Assembly (NCBI GenBank): GCA_963753165.1
Contig: CAVWBP010000027.1
Coordinates: 1-26,896 of the forward strand
Reading direction: 5' to 3'
DNA length: 26,896 nucleotides
Origin: JAKLQR01 sp963753165
Lineage (GTDB): Bacteria; Nitrospirota; Thermodesulfovibrionia; Thermodesulfovibrionales; SM23-35
This document shows, one piece after another, positions 23,693 through 26,896 of the stretch. The first letter of the stretch is position 1. Every line of letters starts with the position of its first letter. The notes beneath the pieces are model-generated. The model made no database searches. It was not told the origin of the DNA and worked only from the letters and a program-made list of their open reading frames with translations. A program made the translations under genes and the position numbers.

Positions 23693-24454
23693 CTATGCCA
23701 TGAACTTCAGGCGGTCCTTAAGGAAGCCGAGCGCATCATAATTGGTGAGGTCGAGATGGAGAGGCGTAATCGAGACGCAGTTGTCCTGAATAGCCTTGAT
23801 ATCGGTATCCTCTCCGTGCTCCCAGAATGGTTGTCCCCCGCCTATCCAGAAATGTTTCTCGCCATGGGGGTCGAAGGTTTCCTGAACCGAGTTATCATAA
23901 ACCCGCTTTCCCTGCCTGGTGAATCTGAAACCCATGATGTCCTGCAGGGAGAGGTTCGGAACGTTCACATTTAATAAGGTGTCATAGGGGAGGGAATGAT
24001 CAAGGATATACTTCCCGATTTCGAGGGCAATCTTTGCGGCGCTCTCGAAATGAAAGGTCGAAGGGTGTTTCTCCAGGAAAAGAGATACTGCGAGTGCAGG
24101 GATGCCCATGATCGTGCTCTCTATGGCAGCAGACACAGTCCCTGAATAGGTGATATCATCGCCCAGATTTGCCCCTTTATTTATCCCTGATACGATAAAC
24201 GCGGGACGTTCCGGGAGTATTTTGTTTATCCCTATTGCCACACAATCGGTCGGAGTGCCGTTCAGGCTGAAGACGCGCTCTCTGAGTTTCTCGGCGCGCA
24301 GGGGGCGGTGCATCGTGAGCGCATGGCTCACCGCGCTTCTCTCCCGGTCAGGTGCTACGATATACGCGGTGCCGATTTCCCGTATCGCGTCAAAGAGGGT
24401 AAGCAGCCCGGGAGAATGCACTCCGTCATCATTGGTAACAAGAATCAGGGCCAT
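23693..24454 (-). CDS. surE: 5'/3'-nucleotidase SurE
   Basis: A 253-residue metal-dependent nucleoside-monophosphate phosphatase of the survival-protein E family. The N-terminal ILVTNDDGVHSPG carries the metal-binding D9 and D10. VAPDRERSAVSHALTM (35-50), the SGINKGANLGDDITYSGTVS segment and LNVNVPNL are also family signatures. Known SurE proteins dephosphorylate nucleotides and polyphosphate and aid stationary-phase survival. It is the first gene of a minus-strand operon leading to the FAD protein and pcm. A TATAAT-like sequence lies about 47 bases before the start (24501-24506), without a convincing -35 box. Confidence 0.96.
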   Translation of the reverse strand: MALILVTNDDGVHSPGLLTLFDAIREIGTAYIVAPDRERSAVSHALTMHRPLRAEKLRERVFSLNGTPTDCVAIGINKILPERPAFIVSGINKGANLGDDITYSGTVSAAIESTIMGIPALAVSLFLEKHPSTFHFESAAKIALEIGKYILDHSLPYDTLLNVNVPNLSLQDIMGFRFTRQGKRVYDNSVQETFDPHGEKHFWIGGGQPFWEHGEDTDIKAIQDNCVSITPLHLDLTNYDALGFLKDRLKFMA

Positions 24455-24532
24455 GCTTTATTCTATCAAATTAAAGCGTATTCGGTGTCATCGGGATAAA
24501 ATTATATATACAGGGAAAATGAAGGCGGACAT

Positions 24533-24671
24533 ATGGAATGCGAGTTCGTAAAAAATAAGAAGACGTTCTTTCCCCGGAAGAAACCGGAGATGAGCGAAAC
24601 TATTCTTCTGCCCGTGAGTGCTTTCAATTTGAGAGCACTTCGGGTTAAGGTGCCCTGAACTTCTCAGGGCA
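24533..24671 (+). other. Short open frame and two hairpins between surE and the lysine-rich gene
   Basis: The 239-base gap holds a 41-codon plus-strand frame (ATG at 24533, stop at 24656-24658) that I cannot assign to any family and that has only a weak ribosome site (AAGGCGG). Two stems follow: AGTGCT (24617-24622) with AGCACT (24634-24639), and GCCCTGA (24652-24658) with TCAGGGC (24664-24670). The second overlaps the stop. No T-run follows. It could be a small RNA, a leader, or nothing. Confidence 0.2.
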
Positions 24672-24693
24672 TGGTCCAGTCGAAAGGGGAATT

Positions 24694-24843
24694 CTAGAGT
24701 TTCTTTTTTATCTTTTTCGCTGTCTTGGTGACGGTCTTTTTCACCGACTTTACCTTTTTGGCAACCTTCTTCTTTAAGGTTTTGGCTTCTTTGTTCACTT
24801 TCTTTTTTACCGCCTTCACTGTCTTCGCAATCTTTGTAGCCAT
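24694..24843 (-). CDS. Small lysine-rich histone H1-like protein
   Basis: A 49-residue protein, start set by a strong AAGGAGGG site just before the ATG at 24843. A longer frame reaching 24906 has no such site. Lysine makes up 22 of 49 residues, with Ala, Val and Thr between them and no aromatic residue or cysteine. Lysines fall in KK and KKK clusters every three to five positions (VKKKV, LKKKVAKKV, VKKTV, AKKIKKKL), like the C-terminal tail of histone H1 and bacterial H1-like proteins (HctB/Hc2). It is expected to coat DNA or RNA non-specifically. It lies downstream of the DEAD-box helicase gene (126-base gap) on the same strand. No family match can be confirmed from a low-complexity sequence. 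Confidence 0.75.
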   Translation of the reverse strand: MATKIAKTVKAVKKKVNKEAKTLKKKVAKKVKSVKKTVTKTAKKIKKKL

Positions 24844-24969
24844 TCTACCCTCCTTTTCAGCATATGAATTCTCAGATATTATACCGATGAATTGAAGGAA
24901 TTGCATTGAAAAAAAACGCTGTGCGAAATAAGTGCAGATTCAAAAAATTCTGCGCGTGCAGATTCGGAA

Positions 24970-26560
24970 TCATCGCTTCTTTTTGTCCATCTTTTTCGCA
25001 AGCTGGATCTTTACTTTTCTCCCTTTCATCATGCGGTTATTGATCGAAGCAATGACTCTGTCCGCGAGGTTTGCCGCGACTTCCACGAAGCTGAAAGTAT
25101 CGAACAGGACGATGTTGCCTATCTTCCCTGAGGGTATGCCTGCTTCAGTGGAGATCGACCTTACAATGTCGCCGACATTGAGGTTGTCTTTTCTCCCGAC
25201 CGTCATAAAGAGCCTTACATAATCCCTCTTTGTATCGGGATGACCCATGCTTATCTCTCTTATGTCCTCAACCTCGGTCTTGCCGAAGAGCAGGCTTAAG
25301 GCCGCTGCAACGACATCCTCGGGGGAATGTTCTTCCAGAAGCCTGCCGACAAGAGGATAGTAATCCTTGTGCTCTCTGCCTTTCATCGTCTCTTCCAGGG
25401 TAACTGCAATCACGTTTTCCCTTGCCTTCTTGACCTGTTCCTTTGTCGGGAGCTTCGCCTTTTGAATAACCGTCCTGGCAGCCTTCTCGATAAGCCGGAG
25501 ATGGCGATATTCCCGGGGCGTGACAAAAGTGATGGCGATTCCCGACTTGCCCGCTCTTCCGGTCCTGCCGATCCTGTGGATGTACCCTTCGGGGTCCTGA
25601 GGGATGCTGTAATTGATGACGTGAGACACATCGGGAATGTCGAGACCGCGCGCGGCAACATCTGTTGCCACGAGGGTATCGATTTCGCCTTTCTTGAACT
25701 TGCGCATCATTTCATCCCTGTGCGACTGGGTGAAGTCCCCGTGGATTGCGCCCGCCAGGTATCCCATCTGCATGAGCTGACCCGAGACGTCATCCACTTC
25801 TTTTTTTGTACGGCAGAAGATAAGCGTCAGTGAAGGGGCCTCGACATCCACAAGGCGGGTAAGCGCCTTCATTTTGTCCTCTTCCCTCACTTCGTAAAAG
25901 GCCTGTTTTATTGCAGTGACGACCATTGCCGATGCATCGACTCGGACATGCTTCGGCTTGTTCATATAGCGCTTGGAAATGTTGAGGACCGCTGTCGGCA
26001 TGGTAGCGGAAAAGAGCATAGTCTGCCGCTCTCCGGGGACTTCCCTGAGGATAGTCTCGATATCTTCGATGAAGCCCATATTGAGCATTTCGTCTGCTTC
26101 GTCGAGGACGACTATTTTGATATCTTTAAGGATGAGAGATTTTCGCCGGATGTGGTCTATTACGCGGCCCGGCGTACCGACGATGATATCCACGCCCTTG
26201 CGCAGATTTTTGAGCTGGACCTCTATGGACTGGCCGCCATAAACCGGCAGGGCAAAGACCCCTTTCGCAGAGCCGATCCTGTTGATCTCCTGGGACACCT
26301 GTACTGCAAGCTCCCTTGTAGGGCACAGGATGATGGCATAGGGAAATTTGCCGCCTTCCCTCGGGTTGTTCTCGATTATCGGGATTCCGAACGCGGCTGT
26401 TTTCCCGGTGCCTGTCTGGGCCTGCCCGATGATGTCCTTTCCTTTGAGGGGCAGGGGGGATGGCGATCTTCTGTATAGGGGTCGGTTCCTCAAACCCCAT
26501 GTTGGAAAGAGCGGTTACGATCTGATCTGAAATACCAAATTCTGAAAAGTTAGTATGCAT
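24970..26560 (-). pseudogene. deaD: DEAD-box ATP-dependent RNA helicase (CsdA/DeaD type), interrupted by a frameshift near the N-terminus
   Basis: RNA unwinding enzyme of ribosome assembly and cold or stress responses. The first frame (MHTNFSEFGISDQIVTALSN, Q-motif FEEPTPIQ) runs to KIAIPP. The rest (LKGKDIIGQAQTGTGKT motif I, PTREL, GTPGR, DEAD, SAT, HGDFTQSHRDEM, ATDVAARGLD, HRIGRTGRAG, DbpA-type RNA-binding domain at the C-terminus, basic tail) is in the next frame. The junction lies in C-rich runs: on the plus strand GGGG at 26448-26451 and six G at 26454-26459. Removing one base restores a protein of about 530 residues. AAAGGAGGGT lies 12 bases before the ATG. glnA ends 61 bases upstream on the same strand. 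Confidence 0.92.
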
Positions 26561-26621
26561 CGTGCGAAATACCCTCCTTTAGCGCGGGTTCCTTTTCCAT
26601 GCTTGTTGTTCTCCCCGAATC

Positions 26622-26896
26622 TTACAGAACCGGCAGATACTTTTTAATTTCGAAGTTGTGGATCTGTATCCGGTAATCGTCCCATTCGATCTTTTTGCTT
26701 GCGATGAACTGTTCAAAAATATGGTCTCCGAGTGTCTCTCAGGAGGTCGCTTTCCTCCGCATATTCGATAGCCCTGTTCAGGCTTCCGGGGAGGCAGTCG
26801 ATATTCATATTTTTTCTTTCCTCGGGAGAAAGGTGATAGACGTCGGTTTCAATAGGCTCCGGCAAAGTATATCCCCTTTCGACGCCTTTCAGCCCT
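26622..26896 (-). pseudogene. glnA: Glutamine synthetase, C-terminal part, frameshifted and cut by the window edge
   Basis: The 3' end of glutamine synthetase (class GSI: glutamate plus ammonia plus ATP to glutamine). The frame entering from the window end reads GLKGVERGYTLPEP, then DVYHLSPEER, LPGSLNRAIEYAEESDLLR. The family then continues with TLGDHIFEQFIASKKIEWDD and QIHNFEIKKYLPVL to a TAA at 26622-26624, but in the next frame. The break is at about 26731-26742 in a GA-repeat (CTGAGAGACACTC on the minus strand). Two bases look missing compared with Leu-Arg-Glu-Thr. Without correction translation ends early at 26713. The N-terminal part lies outside the window. Confidence 0.93.

Overview
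The window looks like chromosomal DNA of a Gram-negative bacterium. Lipoprotein signals, a periplasmic amidase with an AMIN domain and a DsbD-like membrane protein all point to a cell with a periplasm. The mixture of a short alpha-glucan phosphorylase, a bacterial eRF1-like (baeRF) protein, a surE/FAD-dehydrogenase/pcm/argH gene order and a lysine-rich H1-like peptide suggests a Nitrospirota- or deltaproteobacteria-like lineage. That placement is inference only. No rRNA, tRNA or CRISPR array was found.

Layout. 1-7.3 kb (+): a cyclic-nucleotide-binding domain protein, a P2-type cation ATPase, a membrane histidine kinase, an alpha-glucan phosphorylase broken by a frameshift, a decayed MgtE magnesium transporter C-terminus and the HtpX membrane protease. 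7.6-9.6 kb (-): thioredoxin-type arsenate reductase behind a thioredoxin/CcdA-like fusion. 9.8-17.2 kb (+): a NifU-like Fe-S scaffold, then a tightly packed set (cell-wall amidase, EcfT-like membrane protein, D-aminoacylase, class I glutamine-amidotransferase-like hydrolase), then a baeRF protein with a GGW motif and a zinc ribbon, then an oligopeptide-binding lipoprotein. 17.2-18.5 kb: an AT-richer stretch with a cysteine-cluster protein, two near-identical hairpins that may be an IS200/IS605 remnant, and a dispersed repeat. 18.5-24.5 kb (-): surE, FAD dehydrogenase, pcm, argH (frameshifted), an FN3 lipoprotein and a DUF502 membrane protein, several joined by 4-base ATGA overlaps. 24.7-26.9 kb (-): a 49-residue lysine-rich DNA/RNA-binding-like peptide, a DEAD-box RNA helicase (frameshifted) and the 3' end of glnA (frameshifted).

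Main themes. The cluster at 10.0-17.2 kb can be read as peptidoglycan turnover plus salvage of D-amino-acid or gamma-glutamyl peptides. The surE-FAD-pcm operon has a damage-repair or stationary-phase flavour. The clearest anomaly is that four conserved genes (glgP, argH, the DEAD-box helicase and glnA) each contain one frame break of the same class (net +1), alongside a truncated mgtE. Sequence or assembly error is the simplest explanation for the four. Real decay or recoding should be tested because glnA, argH and the helicase are normally important genes. I saw no convincing wholly new multi-gene defence or mobile system here.
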